From Blastobasis lacticolella (Eukaryota > Arthropoda > Insecta > Lepidoptera > Blastobasidae): a stretch of 64,000 nucleotides of DNA. Location of the stretch: assembly GCA_905147135.1 (NCBI GenBank), contig LR990046.1, positions 19,560,501 through 19,624,500 of the forward strand. The letters are read 5' to 3'. This document shows positions 63,776 through 64,000 of the stretch, piece after piece. The first letter of the stretch is position 1; the number at the start of each line of letters is the position of its first letter. The notes under the pieces were generated by a model. It made no database searches. It saw only the letters and a list, made by a program, of their open reading frames with translations, and was not told the DNA's origin. Position numbers and translations under genes: made by a program.

Positions 63776-63946
63776 ACTTCATTCAGGGATTGTATCTTAT
63801 AAATTTACTGAAGCTTAAACAGTAACAAATTTGCTGCAAAATTGCTCGAACATTTTCTTGATACCGGTGATATTCTGAAAACATTACTTCATTCGGGGAT
63901 TGTAGTGTATGTCGTGAATTTGCTGAAGCTAAATCAAATACAAATT
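63776..63946 (+). repeat. Two direct repeats, period about 110 bp
   Basis: 'acttcattcagggattgtat ... gaagcttaaa' (63776-63832) and 'acttcattcggggattgtag ... gaagctaaat' (63886-63946). Confidence 0.6.
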
Positions 63947-64000
63947 GATTTCTCAAACCTACCAGAAATTTTCGTTAAAATTATGACCCCATTTTCTAGA

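Overview
This window looks like nuclear DNA of a lepidopteran insect (moth or butterfly). It is AT-rich, its one clear gene is split by long introns, and it is crowded with dispersed repeats of the kind common in Lepidoptera: tRNA-headed SINEs, short tails with a 'ccatcaggtg' motif, RTE-type LINE 3' ends closing in (TGA)n-like tracts, and many small inverted-repeat elements. I see nothing bacterial: no operons, no ribosome binding sites, no CRISPR array.

Region 1 (about 1.2-28.5 kb, plus strand) is a complete neuroligin-family gene. Ten coding exons (1284-1897, 2747-2964, 5891-6040, 13126-13326, 14388-14883, 16318-16408, 18253-18447, 21634-21785, 23775-23893, 27346-28319) join with consistent splice phases into 3210 nt, that is 1069 residues. 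In order the protein has a signal sequence, an acidic low-complexity N-terminal extension, a catalytically dead alpha/beta-hydrolase (cholinesterase-like) domain, a Ser/Thr-rich stalk, one transmembrane helix and a cytoplasmic tail ending EMRV. The first coding exon begins with a short 5'UTR holding three upstream ORFs. Any earlier 5'UTR exon and the promoter lie outside the window.

The introns carry repeats rather than other genes: two RTE-like 3' ends with target-site duplications (introns 3 and 7), a pair of related MITE-like elements (introns 3 and 7), SINEs, several perfect hairpins, and a tandem duplication of the 3' end of intron 7 next to exon 8.

Region 2 (28.5-64 kb) has no gene I can support. 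It is a mosaic of retroelement tails, SINEs and DNA-transposon relics. The best-resolved elements are a 987-bp element with 90-bp TIRs and an 8-bp TSD (58760-59746), a 339-bp element with 36-bp TIRs and an 8-bp TSD nested inside another repeat (33948-34286), a 721-bp element with 64-bp TIRs at TA (31744-32464), and a 167-bp retro-insertion with a 17-bp TSD and a snap-back copy of its own target (50290-50456). Several 100-220 bp palindromes are further unclassified foldback structures.

Local repeat labels used below: SINE-A and SINE-B (two tRNA-headed families), DR-C (starts ggccgtgtggtgtccggcag, ends in TGA repeats), DR-D (ends in the ccatcaggtg tail), DR-E (longer relative sharing that tail), DR-F (ends with the 'gccacagacag' segment), DR-G ('cgttgcgtagtttaaaagatc' type). 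No database search was possible, so names of repeat families are from motif memory and are hedged.
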